From NCBI RefSeq assembly GCF_003112575.1, contig NZ_BEWC01000001.1:1054001-1118000 (forward strand): a stretch of 64,000 bases of DNA, in the 5' to 3' direction. Positions 1 through 8,435 of this stretch are shown piece by piece; the stretch's first letter is position 1, and each line of letters opens with the position of its first letter. The position numbers were made by a program, and so were the translations under genes. Source of the stretch: Streptomyces ardesiacus (GTDB taxonomy: Bacteria; Actinomycetota; Actinomycetes; Streptomycetales; Streptomycetaceae). The notes below the pieces were generated by a model. The model was not told the origin of the DNA, did not search any database, and was given only the letters and a program-made list of their open reading frames with translations.

Positions 1-579
1 GGCGGCACCTGGGACGTCGACAACAACGTCTGGCTCGTCGGCGACGACCACGAGGTCGTCGTCATCGACGCCGCCCACGACGCCGACGCGATCGCCGAGG
101 CCGTCGGGGACCGCCGGCTGACCGCCATCGTGTGCACCCACGCCCACAACGACCACGTCAACGCGGCGCCCGCGCTCGCCGAACGCACCGGCGCCACGAT
201 CTGGCTGCACCGCGACGACCTGCCGCTGTGGCAGCAGACCCACCCGGACCGCGACCCGGACGCCTGGCTGACCGACGGCCTGGTCATCGAGGCCGCGGGC
301 GCCGACCTGACCGTCCTGCACACCCCGGGCCACGCGCCCGGCGCGGTCTGCCTCCACGACCCCGGCCTCGGCACCGTCTTCACCGGCGACACCCTCTTCC
401 AGGGCGGACCGGGCGCCACCGGGCGCTCCTACTCCCACTTCCCGACCATCATCGACTCCATCCGCGACAAGCTGCTCGTCCTCCCGCCCGAGACGGAGGT
501 CCGCACCGGCCACGGCGACTCCACGACCATCGGCGCCGAGGCCCCGCACCTGGAGGAGTGGATCAAGCGGGGACACTGA
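1..579 (+). CDS. MBL-fold metallo-hydrolase (5' truncated)
   Basis: The reading frame is open from base 1, so the N-terminus lies outside the window; 192 residues are visible. The metallo-beta-lactamase metal motif THAHNDH (HxHxDH) is followed by HTPGHAPG, FTGDTLFQGGPG and a C-terminal GHGDSTTIG, the normal order for glyoxalase II-like hydrolases binding two metal ions. The protein is short and compact, as in single-domain hydroxyacylglutathione hydrolase-type enzymes. In actinomycetes close relatives often sit behind a mycothiol-dependent formaldehyde dehydrogenase and are thought to process mycothiol thioesters. That neighbour, if present, is outside this window, so the substrate is inference. 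No membrane segment or signal peptide is visible in the part seen. Confidence 0.9.
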   Translation, partial: GGTWDVDNNVWLVGDDHEVVVIDAAHDADAIAEAVGDRRLTAIVCTHAHNDHVNAAPALAERTGATIWLHRDDLPLWQQTHPDRDPDAWLTDGLVIEAAGADLTVLHTPGHAPGAVCLHDPGLGTVFTGDTLFQGGPGATGRSYSHFPTIIDSIRDKLLVLPPETEVRTGHGDSTTIGAEAPHLEEWIKRGH

Positions 580-698
580 CCGCCCGGGACACGCGGCAAA
601 GGTGACAGAAGATGTCCGGCTTTCCCGGCACCCTCGAACCCGACACCACCCGTGCGCGAGCGCGTGCGGGACGCGAGGGAGAGGAACGGGAGCCGGAC

Positions 699-1625
699 AT
701 GACAGGGTCACCGAAGGGTCCGCAGGCGGGCAGGGTCGCACTGGTCGCCGGGGCGACCCGCGGCGCCGGACGCGGCATCGCCGTCGAACTGGGCGCGGCC
801 GGCGCCACCGTCTACGTCACCGGACGCAGCACCCGCGCCCGGCGCTCGGAGTACGGCCGCCCCGAGACCGTCGAGGGCACCGCCGACCTGGTCACCGAGG
901 CGGGCGGCCACGGCATCGCCGTACCCGTCGACCACCTCGACGCGGCGCAGGTCGCCGGCCTCGTCGACCGCATCGCCCGCGAACAGGGCCGGCTCGACGT
1001 CCTGGTCAACGACATCTGGGGCGGCGAGCAGCTCTTCGAGTGGGACACCCCCGTCTGGGAGCACGACCTCGACAACGGGCTCAGACTGCTGCGGCTCGCC
1101 GTCGAGACCCACGCGATCACCAGTCACCACGCCCTGCCGCTGCTGCTGCGCCGCCCGGGCGGACTGGTCGTCGAGGTCACCGACGGCACCGACGCCTACA
1201 ACCGCGACCACTACCGCAACTCGTTCTTCTACGACCTCGCCAAGACGTCCGTCCTGCGCATGGCCTTCTCCCTCGGGCACGAACTGGGGCCCCGCGGTGC
1301 CACGGCGGTCGCGCTGACGCCCGGCTGGCTGCGCTCGGAGATGATGCTCGACCACTTCGGCGTGCGCGAGGAGAACTGGCGCGACGCCCTCGACCGCGTG
1401 CCGCACTTCGCCATCTCCGAGACCCCCCGTTACGTCGGCCGCGCGGTCGCCGCCCTGGCCGCCGACCCCGACGTGGCCCGCTTCAACGGGCAGTCCCTCT
1501 CCAGCGGCGCGCTCGCCCGGGAGTACGGCTTCACCGACCTCGACGGCAGCCGCCCGGACGCCTGGCGCTACATCGTCGAGGTCCAGGACCCGGGCAAGCC
1601 GGCCGACGTCACGGGGTATCGCTGA
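699..1625 (+). CDS. SDR family oxidoreductase (DHRS1-like)
   Basis: A 308-residue classical short-chain dehydrogenase/reductase. It has an N-terminal NAD(P)-binding GATRGAGRG motif (residues 18-26), the VLVND strand, and a catalytic YxxxK pair at about Y178/K182 (YDLAK). The D-H-Y-R-N-S-F-F insert before the tyrosine and the overall length recall DHRS1-type enzymes, which are longer than 250-residue SDRs. The ATG at 699 is preferred because GGGAG ends six bases upstream; an in-frame ATG at 612 would add 29 low-complexity residues. Substrate unknown. It follows the MBL gene by about 120 bp and could be co-transcribed with it. Confidence 0.88.
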   Translation: MTGSPKGPQAGRVALVAGATRGAGRGIAVELGAAGATVYVTGRSTRARRSEYGRPETVEGTADLVTEAGGHGIAVPVDHLDAAQVAGLVDRIAREQGRLDVLVNDIWGGEQLFEWDTPVWEHDLDNGLRLLRLAVETHAITSHHALPLLLRRPGGLVVEVTDGTDAYNRDHYRNSFFYDLAKTSVLRMAFSLGHELGPRGATAVALTPGWLRSEMMLDHFGVREENWRDALDRVPHFAISETPRYVGRAVAALAADPDVARFNGQSLSSGALAREYGFTDLDGSRPDAWRYIVEVQDPGKPADVTGYR

Positions 1626-1801
1626 CGGGCGGCTGCGGCCGGCGGGCGCCGTGCCCCGGCGGCAGCGCCGGATCCTCCCGCACGGCCGTGCAGCAGCCCT
1701 CACGCGCGGTGCGTTGCCTCTCCAGCAGGGCCCGAGCGGGGAGTTGCTGCAGGAACGCGGACATGGCCGCACGGTGTCTGCCCCTGTGATCGTCGCGGTA
1801 C

Positions 1802-1807
1802 TACCGT
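1802..1807 (+). promoter_or_regulatory. -10 hexamer TACCGT, leaderless start
   Basis: TACCGT ends seven bases before the ATG at 1815 and no Shine-Dalgarno sequence is present, which is the usual geometry of a leaderless Streptomyces mRNA. No convincing -35 hexamer was seen. Confidence 0.4.
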
Positions 1808-1814
1808 CTGGCCC

Positions 1815-2615
1815 ATGACGGACACCACGCGTTTCACCGACCACACGGCACTCGTGACGGGCGCGGCCCGGGGCATCGGCGCGGCCACCGCGCGGCGGCT
1901 CGCCACGGAGGGGGCACGGGTGCTGCTGACCGACGTGGACCCCGACGCGGCGCGGGGCACGGCGGCGCGGCTGACGGAACAGGGGCTCACCGTCGAGGCG
2001 TTCGCCTGCGACGTGGGGGACCGGGCGTCCGTCGAGGCCGCGGTGGCCCGTGCCGTGGACGTCTTCGGCGGACTCGACGTGCTGGTCAACAACGCCTACT
2101 CCTGTGCGCCCGACGCCCCGCTCTTCGAGGACGAGCCGGACGAGACCTGGGCCCGCGACCTCGACGTCACCCTCACGGGCGCCTACCGCTGCTGCCGGGC
2201 CGCGCTGCCCCACCTCGCCGCCTCGGGACGCGGCGCGATCGTGAGCATCGGTTCGGTCAACGGCGTCCAGGACTTCGGCAACCACGCCTACAGCGCCGCC
2301 AAGGCAGGGCTCGCGTCGCTGACCCGTACCCTCGCCGGGCACGCGGCACCGCGCGGTGTCCGGGTGAACCTCGTGACGCCGGGCACGGTGCGCACCACGG
2401 CCTGGGAGGGCCGGGACGAGGACCTGGCGGCCGTACAGGGGCTGTATCCGCTGGGGCGCGTCGGCGAACCCGGGGACATCGCCGCGGCCGTCGCCTTCCT
2501 CGCCTCGCGCGACGCCTCCTGGATCACGGGGACCACCCTCGTGGTCGACGGCGGCCTGACCGCGGTCAACACCGGCTTCCGGCGGGCCGTGGCGGAGCGG
2601 GACGGCACGGACTGA
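1815..2615 (+). CDS. SDR family oxidoreductase
   Basis: A 266-residue cytoplasmic short-chain dehydrogenase. It contains the glycine motif TGAARGIG near residues 15-22, LVNNAYS for the NNAG position, and catalytic Y159/K163 in YSAAK. The C-terminal ITGTTLVVDGG is typical of 3-oxoacyl-ACP reductase/glucose-dehydrogenase-like SDRs. Length is normal for the family. It is not closely similar to the upstream SDR and is probably separately transcribed from its own -10 element. The substrate cannot be read from the sequence; annotation as FabG would be over-precise. Confidence 0.9.
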   Translation: MTDTTRFTDHTALVTGAARGIGAATARRLATEGARVLLTDVDPDAARGTAARLTEQGLTVEAFACDVGDRASVEAAVARAVDVFGGLDVLVNNAYSCAPDAPLFEDEPDETWARDLDVTLTGAYRCCRAALPHLAASGRGAIVSIGSVNGVQDFGNHAYSAAKAGLASLTRTLAGHAAPRGVRVNLVTPGTVRTTAWEGRDEDLAAVQGLYPLGRVGEPGDIAAAVAFLASRDASWITGTTLVVDGGLTAVNTGFRRAVAERDGTD

Positions 2616-2770
2616 CGGGTAAGGGCCGTCCGATGGCCTTTGTCACTGTTTCGTCGCGGTGCCCGGCGGCACGCAACCAAAGCCGCCGGGCGGCGGTCTA
2701 GCAGGCGGGGATCGCACCAAGGCGACCTTCCGCCCAGCGCACCGCCTCGACGCGAAAGGCATGACCGGCC

Positions 2771-3466
2771 ATGGGGGACACACGCCGACGGGGAGCCGTC
2801 GCACTCGGGATCACCGCACTGGTGGCACCGCTCACACTCGCACTCACGGCGGCACCGGCCCAGGCCGCGAGCTGCACCGCGAAGGCGGGCCCGTACCAGA
2901 AGAAGGTGGAGAAGTTCGTCGGCCGCACGGCCGACGGCAAGCAGTCCACCGCCGACTGCCAGGCCATCCGCGCCTTCCAGACCAAGCACGGCATCACGCC
3001 CAACGCCGGCTACGCGGGTCCCGTCACCTGGGGGGTGATGGACCTGATGACGAAGCAGAAGGCGGTCGGGAAGAACCCGAACAAATCCGGCAAGTGCCCG
3101 ACCAACAAGGGCCGTATCGCCTGTGTGAACCTCACGCTCCAGCTGAGCTGGATCCAGGACGGCAAGAAGCTCGTGTACGGGCCGGTCCCGGTCCGCACCG
3201 GCCGCGACGGCTACGAGACCCGCACCGGTCTGAAGAAGGTCTACTGGCGCCACATCGACCACGTCTCGACGATCTACCACGTGGCGATGCCCTACAGCCA
3301 GTTCTTCGACGGCGGCCAGGCCTTCCACTCCGTCGGCGTCAGCATGTGGAACCCGCCGGGCTCGCACGGCTGCGTCAACATGACGAAGACCGACGCCAAG
3401 AAGTACTGGTCGCTGCTGAAGAAGGGCGACGACGTCTACGTGTACGGCCGCAAGCCGGGCACCTGA
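2771..3466 (+). CDS. secreted L,D-transpeptidase with peptidoglycan-binding domain
   Basis: A 231-residue exported protein. A Sec signal peptide (basic RRR, hydrophobic core to about residue 30) ends in AQA-A. A peptidoglycan-binding domain follows (ADCQAIRAFQTKHGITPNAGYAGPVTW, about residues 55-92, read as two stretches). The C-terminal half is a YkuD catalytic domain with SHGCVN; the nucleophile is Cys201, with His186 upstream. Such enzymes make 3-3 peptidoglycan cross-links or attach proteins to the wall. The PGB domain precedes the catalytic domain, the common actinomycete arrangement. An AAAGG site lies upstream of the ATG. It is monocistronic by spacing. Confidence 0.9.
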   Translation: MGDTRRRGAVALGITALVAPLTLALTAAPAQAASCTAKAGPYQKKVEKFVGRTADGKQSTADCQAIRAFQTKHGITPNAGYAGPVTWGVMDLMTKQKAVGKNPNKSGKCPTNKGRIACVNLTLQLSWIQDGKKLVYGPVPVRTGRDGYETRTGLKKVYWRHIDHVSTIYHVAMPYSQFFDGGQAFHSVGVSMWNPPGSHGCVNMTKTDAKKYWSLLKKGDDVYVYGRKPGT

Positions 3467-3613
3467 TCCCGGCGCGTGTGCCGCAGGACACAGGAGAGGG
3501 GAACGAACTCGCCCGCAGGTCTTGACAGATGAGAAGATCGACGTGATCAGTAACACGGTCCGATATGTCCGGTTGGCTCGCGATTACTCACATCGTCTTC
3601 ACGCCGGGCGCCG

Positions 3614-3619
3614 TATGCT
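3614..3619 (+). promoter_or_regulatory. -10 hexamer TATGCT, leaderless start
   Basis: TATGCT ends seven bases before the ATG at 3627. No Shine-Dalgarno site is visible, so the short gene is probably translated from a leaderless message. A longer reading frame upstream of this ATG exists but would read through the promoter. Confidence 0.4.
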
Positions 3620-3626
3620 TCACAGC

Positions 3627-3797
3627 ATGTCCACTGTTGAACCCTCCTCCGAGCGATCGGCTGCCGAGGTCAACGAGGAGATCCGGGCCCTGTGGCTCCG
3701 GTCGGGCGGGACACTGAGCGTCGAGCAGCGCGCGGAGTACCAGCGGCTCGTCATGGAGTGGGCCAGCGCGGCCCCGGAGTCCGCGAACGCCGCCTGA
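3627..3797 (+). CDS. small hypothetical protein, 56 aa
   Basis: A small acidic soluble protein with an N-terminal serine/glutamate-rich stretch and an amphipathic segment EEIRALWLRSGGTLS followed by EYQRLVMEWA. No recognised domain, membrane segment or cysteine. I chose the ATG at 3627 because a -10-like TATGCT lies seven bases before it; the frame is open further upstream to 3522. It ends in Ala-Ala about 70 bp before the convergent protease gene. Proteins of this kind are widespread in Streptomyces without assigned function. Confidence 0.6.
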   Translation: MSTVEPSSERSAAEVNEEIRALWLRSGGTLSVEQRAEYQRLVMEWASAAPESANAA

Positions 3798-3820
3798 CCG
3801 GCGCCCGGAGGATCCTCGCC

Positions 3821-3849
3821 CCGGCCCGTCGGCAGCAGTCACGGGCCGG
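3821..3849. terminator. inverted repeat between convergent genes
   Basis: A 9-bp perfect stem (CCGGCCCGT and ACGGGCCGG) with an 11-nt loop lies between the stop codons of the rightward small gene and the leftward protease gene. It has no U-tract, as is usual in Streptomyces. Confidence 0.45.
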
Positions 3850-3867
3850 TCCTCGCACCGGCCCGGA

Positions 3868-5211
3868 TCAGCCCCACATCGCCGAGTACCGCCGCCGGTA
3901 CGCCTTGCGGTCCTGCTCCGTGCGGATCCGCCGCGTGGCCACCAGCGCCACGAGGCTGCCCGCCACGACCAGCAGGCCCGGACCGAGGTGGCGACGGTCC
4001 GTGAGCCGGGCGAGCAGGGGCGTGCCCCCGGCGCCCGGCACCGGGGCCCCCGTCACCGGGCCGCCCGCCACCGCGCCGCCCGGCGCCGAGGTGCCGGCCG
4101 CGGCACCCTCCCGGCCGGAGACGATCAGGCGGACCCCGAGCGACTCCATGGCCTCCGGCAGCGGCTGGAAGAACGTCGTACCGCCCCGGGCGCAGTCACC
4201 GCTGCCTCCCGAGGTCACGCCGAGTGCCAGGCCCTCGGAGAACAGCGGCCCGCCGCTGTCCCCGGGTTCGGCGCACACGTCCGTCTCGATGAGACCGGTG
4301 ACCCTGCCCTCCGGGTAGTTGACCGTCGCGTCCAGCGCCGTCACCCGTCCGCCCCGCAGTCCGCTGGTGCTCCCGCTGCGGAACACCCGCTGCCCGACCG
4401 CCGGTTCACCGGTCCCCGTGATCCGCACGCCCTTGCCGTCGCCGACTGCCACCACGTCGGCGCCGTCGCCCGCCTCGCCGTCCGCGTACGCCACCAGGGA
4501 GAAGTCGTCCCCGGGGAAGCTCCCGGCGACCGTTGTGCCGATCTGCCGGTCCCCCGCGCCGTCACCGAACCAGACCGAACCCGTCGGCCCGCAGTGGCCC
4601 GCGGTCAGCACGAAGTCTCTCGTGCCGTCGGTCACGTTGAACCCGGCCGAGCAGCGGCCCGCCGTGGACAGGATCGGCTCCGCCCCGTTCAGACGGGTGG
4701 TGAAGGTGCCCCCGGTGCGCTCCGTGCGGACGAACCCGCCGATGCTCTCCGCCACGCCCGTCAGCCGCGACCAGTCGGACCCGGAGACCGTGCGGTCGCC
4801 GCGCACGACCACCTCGTTCGCCCGGTAGTCCAGCGCCCAGGCCGTACCGGGCACTTGGGGTGCCGCGCGCAGCGCCGAGGCCGCCGACCTCAGCTCGGAC
4901 ATGCTGTGCCGGACCGTCTTCGCCGTGGCACCGGCCCGCCGCACCGCGTCGGCCGCGGACTCGTCCGTGACCGCCACGACCGGCCGCCCGTCCGGGTCCA
5001 CCCAGTGACCCGCCGTACGGGCGCCGCCCAGCCGGGCCACGAGAGCGGCGCCCGTGCCGGGCGCGCTCTGCGCGAGGGTGCGCGGCGCGGCGGAGGGGCC
5101 CGGGGGCTCACCCGCCACGGCCCGGGTGACCATCGTGGCGCCGAGCAGCAGCCCGCCGACGGCCGCCAGCCGTGCCACTCGCCGGACGATGCGTCGTCGT
5201 GCGTGCCTCAT
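3868..5211 (-). CDS. streptogrisin-like serine protease with C-terminal membrane anchor
   Basis: A 447-residue S1-family (alpha-lytic/streptogrisin-like) protease. An arginine-rich N-terminus leads into a hydrophobic segment (about 15-33), an export signal or anchor. A propeptide-like region runs to about residue 180. The protease domain follows, with catalytic His206 (TAGHC), Asp236 (GDDFSLV) and Ser319 (GDSGGP), and paired cysteines C187/C207 and C313/C340. After the catalytic domain comes a Gly/Ala/Pro-rich linker (about 367-400), a transmembrane helix (about 410-426) and a basic cytoplasmic tail. Secreted streptogrisins normally stop after the catalytic or chitin-binding domain, so the tether is unusual. 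It would place the protease on the outer face of the cell membrane. Substrate unknown. Confidence 0.88.
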   Translation of the reverse strand: MRHARRRIVRRVARLAAVGGLLLGATMVTRAVAGEPPGPSAAPRTLAQSAPGTGAALVARLGGARTAGHWVDPDGRPVVAVTDESAADAVRRAGATAKTVRHSMSELRSAASALRAAPQVPGTAWALDYRANEVVVRGDRTVSGSDWSRLTGVAESIGGFVRTERTGGTFTTRLNGAEPILSTAGRCSAGFNVTDGTRDFVLTAGHCGPTGSVWFGDGAGDRQIGTTVAGSFPGDDFSLVAYADGEAGDGADVVAVGDGKGVRITGTGEPAVGQRVFRSGSTSGLRGGRVTALDATVNYPEGRVTGLIETDVCAEPGDSGGPLFSEGLALGVTSGGSGDCARGGTTFFQPLPEAMESLGVRLIVSGREGAAAGTSAPGGAVAGGPVTGAPVPGAGGTPLLARLTDRRHLGPGLLVVAGSLVALVATRRIRTEQDRKAYRRRYSAMWG

Positions 5212-5306
5212 GCGTGCGCTCCCGAACCCGACCGCGCGGCGTCAGCGCCGCGGGGGCCCCCGGACGACGAGCACCCTCCTCCCATACGGCCTCGGAACGC
5301 GCGGTG

Positions 5307-5336
5307 TTCACCCCACCCGTCACGGCGTCCTATCTT
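5307..5336 (+). promoter_or_regulatory. promoter TTCACC-18-TATCTT
   Basis: A -35 TTCACC (5307-5312) and a -10 TATCTT (5331-5336) are separated by 18 bp. The -10 ends six bases before the ATG of the MalY-type gene, so the transcript is probably leaderless. The spacing and hexamers fit the principal sigma factor. Confidence 0.6.
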
Positions 5337-5342
5337 GGGCGC

Positions 5343-6524
5343 ATGACCAGCATCCCGCAGGACCAGTCCGGAGAACCGAACCCCCTGCACGCGCTCACCC
5401 TGGACGAGCTTCGCCGCCGCACGAGCATGAAGTGGTGCACCCACCCGGCGGACGTCCTGCCGCTGTGGGTGGCCGAGATGGACGTGCCGCTCGCCGGATC
5501 CGTGGTCCGCGCCGTCACCGGCGCCATGGAACTCGGGGACACCGGCTACCCCGCCGGCACCGCCTACGCCGAGGCCCTGGCCGCGTTCGCGGGCAAGCGG
5601 TGGGGCTGGGACGACCTGGCCGCGGAGCGCACGGCACTCGTGCCCGACGTGATGCTGGGCGTCGTCGAGATGCTCAAGCTGGTCACCGGGCCCGGCGATC
5701 CGGTGATCGTCAACCCGCCGGTGTACCCGCCGTTCTACGCGTTCGTCGCCCACCTGGACCGGCGGGTGGTCGAGGCACCGCTCGGCCCCGGCCTCCGGAT
5801 CGACCTCGGCGTGCTGGAGGAGGCGTTCCGGCGGGCCGTCGCGGGCGGCGGCCGGGCGGCCTACCTGCTGTGCAACCCGCACAACCCGACCGGCACCGTG
5901 CACACCGCCGAGGAACTGGCCGCCGTCGCCGCCCTCGCCGAGCGCCACGGCGTCCGGGTCGTCGCCGACGAGATCCACGCCCCCGTCGTCACCGCACCCG
6001 ACGCGCGCTTCGTGCCCTACCTGAGCGTGCCCGGCGCCGAACGCGGCCTCGCGCTGATGTCCGCGTCCAAGGGATGGAACCTGGCCGGCCTCAAGGCGGC
6101 CCTGGCCCTCGCGGGACCCGGTGCCGCCGCCGACCTGGCCCGGATGCCCGAGGAGGTCGGCCACGGGGCGAGCCACGTCGGCGTCCTCGCCCACACGGCA
6201 GCCCTGCGGGACGGCACGGCCTGGCTGGACGCCGTGCTCGCCGGGCTCGACGAGAACCGGCGGCTGCTCACCGGCCTGCTCGCGGAGCACGTGCCCGGGG
6301 TCGTCCACCGTCCCGGGGAGGCGACCTACCTCGCCTGGCTCGACTGCCGCGCCCTGGGCCTCGGCGACGACCCGGCGCAGGTCTTCCTCGACGAGGGCCG
6401 GGTGGCCCTCAGCTCCGGCGTCCCCTTCGGCAGCGGCGGGGCGGGACACGTACGCCTCAACCTCGCGACCTCGCCGGAGGTGCTCACGGAGGCGGTGCGG
6501 AGGATGGCGACGGCCCTGCGGTGA
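5343..6524 (+). CDS. MalY/PatB-family PLP-dependent aminotransferase / cystathionine beta-lyase
   Basis: A 393-residue fold-type I PLP enzyme. The N-terminal [18 protein letters not shown] is the MalY/PatB hallmark. [17 protein letters not shown] and VVADEIHAP surround the cofactor, and the Schiff-base lysine is K243 in [12 protein letters not shown]. The C-terminal R in HVRLNLA should bind substrate carboxylate. MalY-type enzymes cleave cystathionine or related C-S bonds to homocysteine or thiols, pyruvate and ammonia; some are aminotransferases. Cytoplasmic, normal length. It is monocistronic with its own leaderless promoter; no methionine-biosynthesis neighbour is present, so the physiological substrate is open. 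Confidence 0.9.
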   Translation: MTSIPQDQSGEPNPLHALTLDELRRRTSMKWCTHPADVLPLWVAEMDVPLAGSVVRAVTGAMELGDTGYPAGTAYAEALAAFAGKRWGWDDLAAERTALVPDVMLGVVEMLKLVTGPGDPVIVNPPVYPPFYAFVAHLDRRVVEAPLGPGLRIDLGVLEEAFRRAVAGGGRAAYLLCNPHNPTGTVHTAEELAAVAALAERHGVRVVADEIHAPVVTAPDARFVPYLSVPGAERGLALMSASKGWNLAGLKAALALAGPGAAADLARMPEEVGHGASHVGVLAHTAALRDGTAWLDAVLAGLDENRRLLTGLLAEHVPGVVHRPGEATYLAWLDCRALGLGDDPAQVFLDEGRVALSSGVPFGSGGAGHVRLNLATSPEVLTEAVRRMATALR

Positions 6525-6576
6525 GGCGCGAGGGTCCGGGCGCCTTGTGCGCCGCGGGCCCGTCCGCGTCCGGGTC

Positions 6577-6582
6577 TAGACT
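6577..6582 (+). promoter_or_regulatory. -10 hexamer TAGACT within a dyad
   Basis: TAGACT lies eight bases before the ATG at 6591. It sits inside a dyad, GTCCGGG at 6568-6574 and CCCGGAC at 6583-6589, around the core TCTAGA. A repressor binding here would block the promoter. Confidence 0.35.
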
Positions 6583-6590
6583 CCCGGACC

Positions 6591-6995
6591 ATGGACGACG
6601 CTTCACTGGACCGGCTCGGCACCGGCAAGTACCTGCTGGTCACGACCTACCGCAAGAACGGCACCCCGGTCGCCACCCCGGTGTGGGTCGTGCGCGACGG
6701 GGACGCGCTCGGGATCTGGACGGTGGCCGACTCCTGGAAGGTCACACGCGTCCGCAACCGCGCCGACGTCCTGGTGGGCCCCTGCGACGTGCGCGGCAGG
6801 CCGACCGGCGACCAGGTCCCGGGGACGGCGGAGATCTGCGACCCGGCCACCACGGCCCGCTACCGCAAGCTGCTGATCCGCAAGTACGGCGTCCTCGGCC
6901 TGCTCACCCTCCTCGGCAGCCGGCTGCGCCGGGGCCTCGACGGCACCGTGGGGATCCGCATCACGCCGGCACCCGGACCGGCGGCCGGGGACTGA
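6591..6995 (+). CDS. PPOX-class F420-dependent oxidoreductase-like protein
   Basis: A 134-residue single-domain split-barrel protein of the pyridoxamine 5'-phosphate oxidase/FDOR class. The N-terminal KYLLVTTYRKNGTPVATPVWVV strands are typical in spread and order, followed by WTVADSWKVTRVRNRADVLVGPCDVRG, the usual cofactor-contact region of F420-binding family members. Length matches the FDOR-B group. Catalytic specificity cannot be read from sequence. The start at 6591 is supported by the adjacent -10-like element; there is no Shine-Dalgarno site. Confidence 0.82.
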   Translation: MDDASLDRLGTGKYLLVTTYRKNGTPVATPVWVVRDGDALGIWTVADSWKVTRVRNRADVLVGPCDVRGRPTGDQVPGTAEICDPATTARYRKLLIRKYGVLGLLTLLGSRLRRGLDGTVGIRITPAPGPAAGD

Positions 6996-7013
6996 CCCGC
7001 CACCGACCCGCCC

Positions 7014-7436
7014 TCAGGTCCAGGCCCGGTAGGGCTCGTCGACCAGCTGGAAGACCGGCTCGCCCCGCACCGGGTCCTGGGCCGTGGACAGCCGCACCCG
7101 GTCTCCGCTGTGAATGCCGATGAGCGGGCCCATGACCCGGCCGCGCAGCACGAAGCCCTCGGCCATCTCGATGAGGGAGACGTTGCGCGCGGCAGGGGTG
7201 TTGCGGTGCACCACGGTGGCGTGGCGCACCGTGCCCGTGCCCTCGCTCCGTTCGGTCCGCAGCTCGCTGCCGCGGCAGACCGGACACAGGACCCGGTGGT
7301 ACATGGCGGTGCCGCACCAGGTGCAGCGCTGGTAGAAGACGGCCTCGGTGTCCTGGGTGCGGCCACCGGCCGCGGGGTCGAGCAGGCCGGTGGCGGGGCC
7401 GGCCGTCTGCTGAGCGACGTTTCCTGAGTGGTACAC
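7014..7436 (-). CDS. DUF35-type OB-fold/zinc-ribbon protein
   Basis: A 140-residue protein with a rubredoxin-like zinc ribbon (CTWC and CPVC, spaced by about 10 residues) followed by an OB-fold of beta strands ending in VFQLVDEPYRAWT. DUF35 proteins bind acyl-CoA and usually work with a thiolase- or hydratase-like partner, for example in steroid or fatty-acid degradation. No such partner is adjacent here. I chose the GTG at 7436 because an AGGGAG site lies nine bases upstream; the frame stays open to 7541, but that stretch contains the operator-like sites. The TetR gene upstream (same strand) is the likely regulator. Confidence 0.82.
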   Translation of the reverse strand: MYHSGNVAQQTAGPATGLLDPAAGGRTQDTEAVFYQRCTWCGTAMYHRVLCPVCRGSELRTERSEGTGTVRHATVVHRNTPAARNVSLIEMAEGFVLRGRVMGPLIGIHSGDRVRLSTAQDPVRGEPVFQLVDEPYRAWT

Positions 7437-7535
7437 GCTGGTCAACTCCCTGCACTCGGGCCGGAATCCCGCATGCGCGGTCACCGGGCACGCGGGTGCG
7501 CGGCTCATGTGCCGCCGTGCACGCAGCACAGCGTA

Positions 7536-7568
7536 TGGCACTCAGTGTCACCCGTAAAGGCACTCGGT
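7536..7568. promoter_or_regulatory. two operator-like sites upstream of the DUF35 gene
   Basis: The first site, 7536-7550, is TGGCACTCAGTGTCA, a 15-bp palindrome with one mismatch. The second carries GCACTCGGT at 7560-7568. Both share the core GCACT(C/G)(A/G)GT with two sites upstream of the tetR gene, so they are probably bound by that TetR protein and control the DUF35 gene. Confidence 0.55.
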
Positions 7569-7577
7569 ACCCCCGAT

Positions 7578-8303
7578 TCAGAGGGCCGTCTCGATCTCCC
7601 GCAGCACCTGCCACAGGGGCGTGCCCCGGCGCGCGGCCACGACCACCACGTCCTCGGGCGCGACGCCGCGCGGCGGCACGGCCACGTCGCCGAACACGGA
7701 CTGCGCGTACGCCAGCGCGTGGTCCACCGCGGCGCCCGCGTCGTCGCGGCCGTCGGAACGCAGCCAGGACCGCAGGGCGTTGTTGTGCGCGGCGACCACC
7801 GCGGCCGCGATCACGTCGGCGCGCAGGATCCCGTCCGGGCGCCCGCCCAGCCGCCCGCGCAGGTACGCGGCCAGCGCGCGCTCGTAGCGCCACACCACCG
7901 ACAACTCGTAGGCGCGCAGCCCGGGGACCTTCTTCGTCAGGTGGTAACGCTGTACGGAGAACGCCGGGTTCTCGGCGTACATGCGGTGCACGAGCCGGGC
8001 CGCGTCGCACACCCGCCGCACCGGGTCGGCGTCCTCGGGGGAGCGGGCCAGGAACGCCTCCATGTCGGCCAGGCACCGTTCGTGGTCGGGGAAGACCACG
8101 TCCTCCTTCGACGGGAAGTACCGGAAGAACGACCGCCGTCCGACGCCGGCGAGGGCGACGATGTCGTCCACGGTGGTCTGTTCGTACCCCCGCTCGATGA
8201 ACAGCCGGAACGCCGCCGCGACCAGCGCCTCCCGCATCGGCGGCCGGACCTCCGCCGCCTCCGTCCCGTCCTCGCGGCGGGGCGCCGCACTGCTGGTGCT
8301 CAT
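7578..8303 (-). CDS. TetR-family transcriptional regulator
   Basis: A 241-residue one-component repressor. The N-terminal helix-turn-helix covers about residues 22-70 (REALVAAAFRLFIERGYEQ then TTVDDIVALAGVGRRSFFRYF), which is the canonical TetR HTH. The C-terminal all-helical ligand domain is family-specific and unassigned. The start at 8303 follows a -10-like TACGTT (minus strand) by seven bases. GCACT-core sites lie upstream of its own start and upstream of the next gene, consistent with autoregulation and control of the DUF35 gene. The ligand could be an acyl-CoA given the DUF35 target, but that is inference. Confidence 0.88.
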   Translation of the reverse strand: MSTSSAAPRREDGTEAAEVRPPMREALVAAAFRLFIERGYEQTTVDDIVALAGVGRRSFFRYFPSKEDVVFPDHERCLADMEAFLARSPEDADPVRRVCDAARLVHRMYAENPAFSVQRYHLTKKVPGLRAYELSVVWRYERALAAYLRGRLGGRPDGILRADVIAAAVVAAHNNALRSWLRSDGRDDAGAAVDHALAYAQSVFGDVAVPPRGVAPEDVVVVAARRGTPLWQVLREIETAL

Positions 8304-8334
8304 GGAGGGGAACGTAGCAGTCCGGCCTGATCCG

Positions 8335-8370
8335 TGGCACTGGGTGCAGCGAACGGAGGGAACTGAGTGC
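8335..8370. promoter_or_regulatory. operator-like sites upstream of tetR
   Basis: Two sites related to those at 7536-7568: GCACTGGGT at 8337-8345 and, in the opposite orientation, ACTGAGTGC at 8362-8370 (exact reverse complement of the 9-bp core at 7538-7546). They cover the expected -35 region of the leaderless tetR promoter, whose -10 is complementary to 8311-8316, and lie 66-101 bases before the divergent ATP-grasp gene. Confidence 0.5.
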
Positions 8371-8435
8371 ACCCTCGCCGGTGCGCCGGACCGGTCGCAT
8401 ACGATCACTTCCGGTCAGCCCCGGAGGAGCCCCGC

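Noticed and set aside
132..605. Long alternative-frame arginine- and proline-rich open frames, here and over most genes
   Set aside because: These are the usual shadow frames of GC-rich coding DNA. The frames with low-GC first and second codon positions and family motifs are the real ones; the shadows carry no motif.
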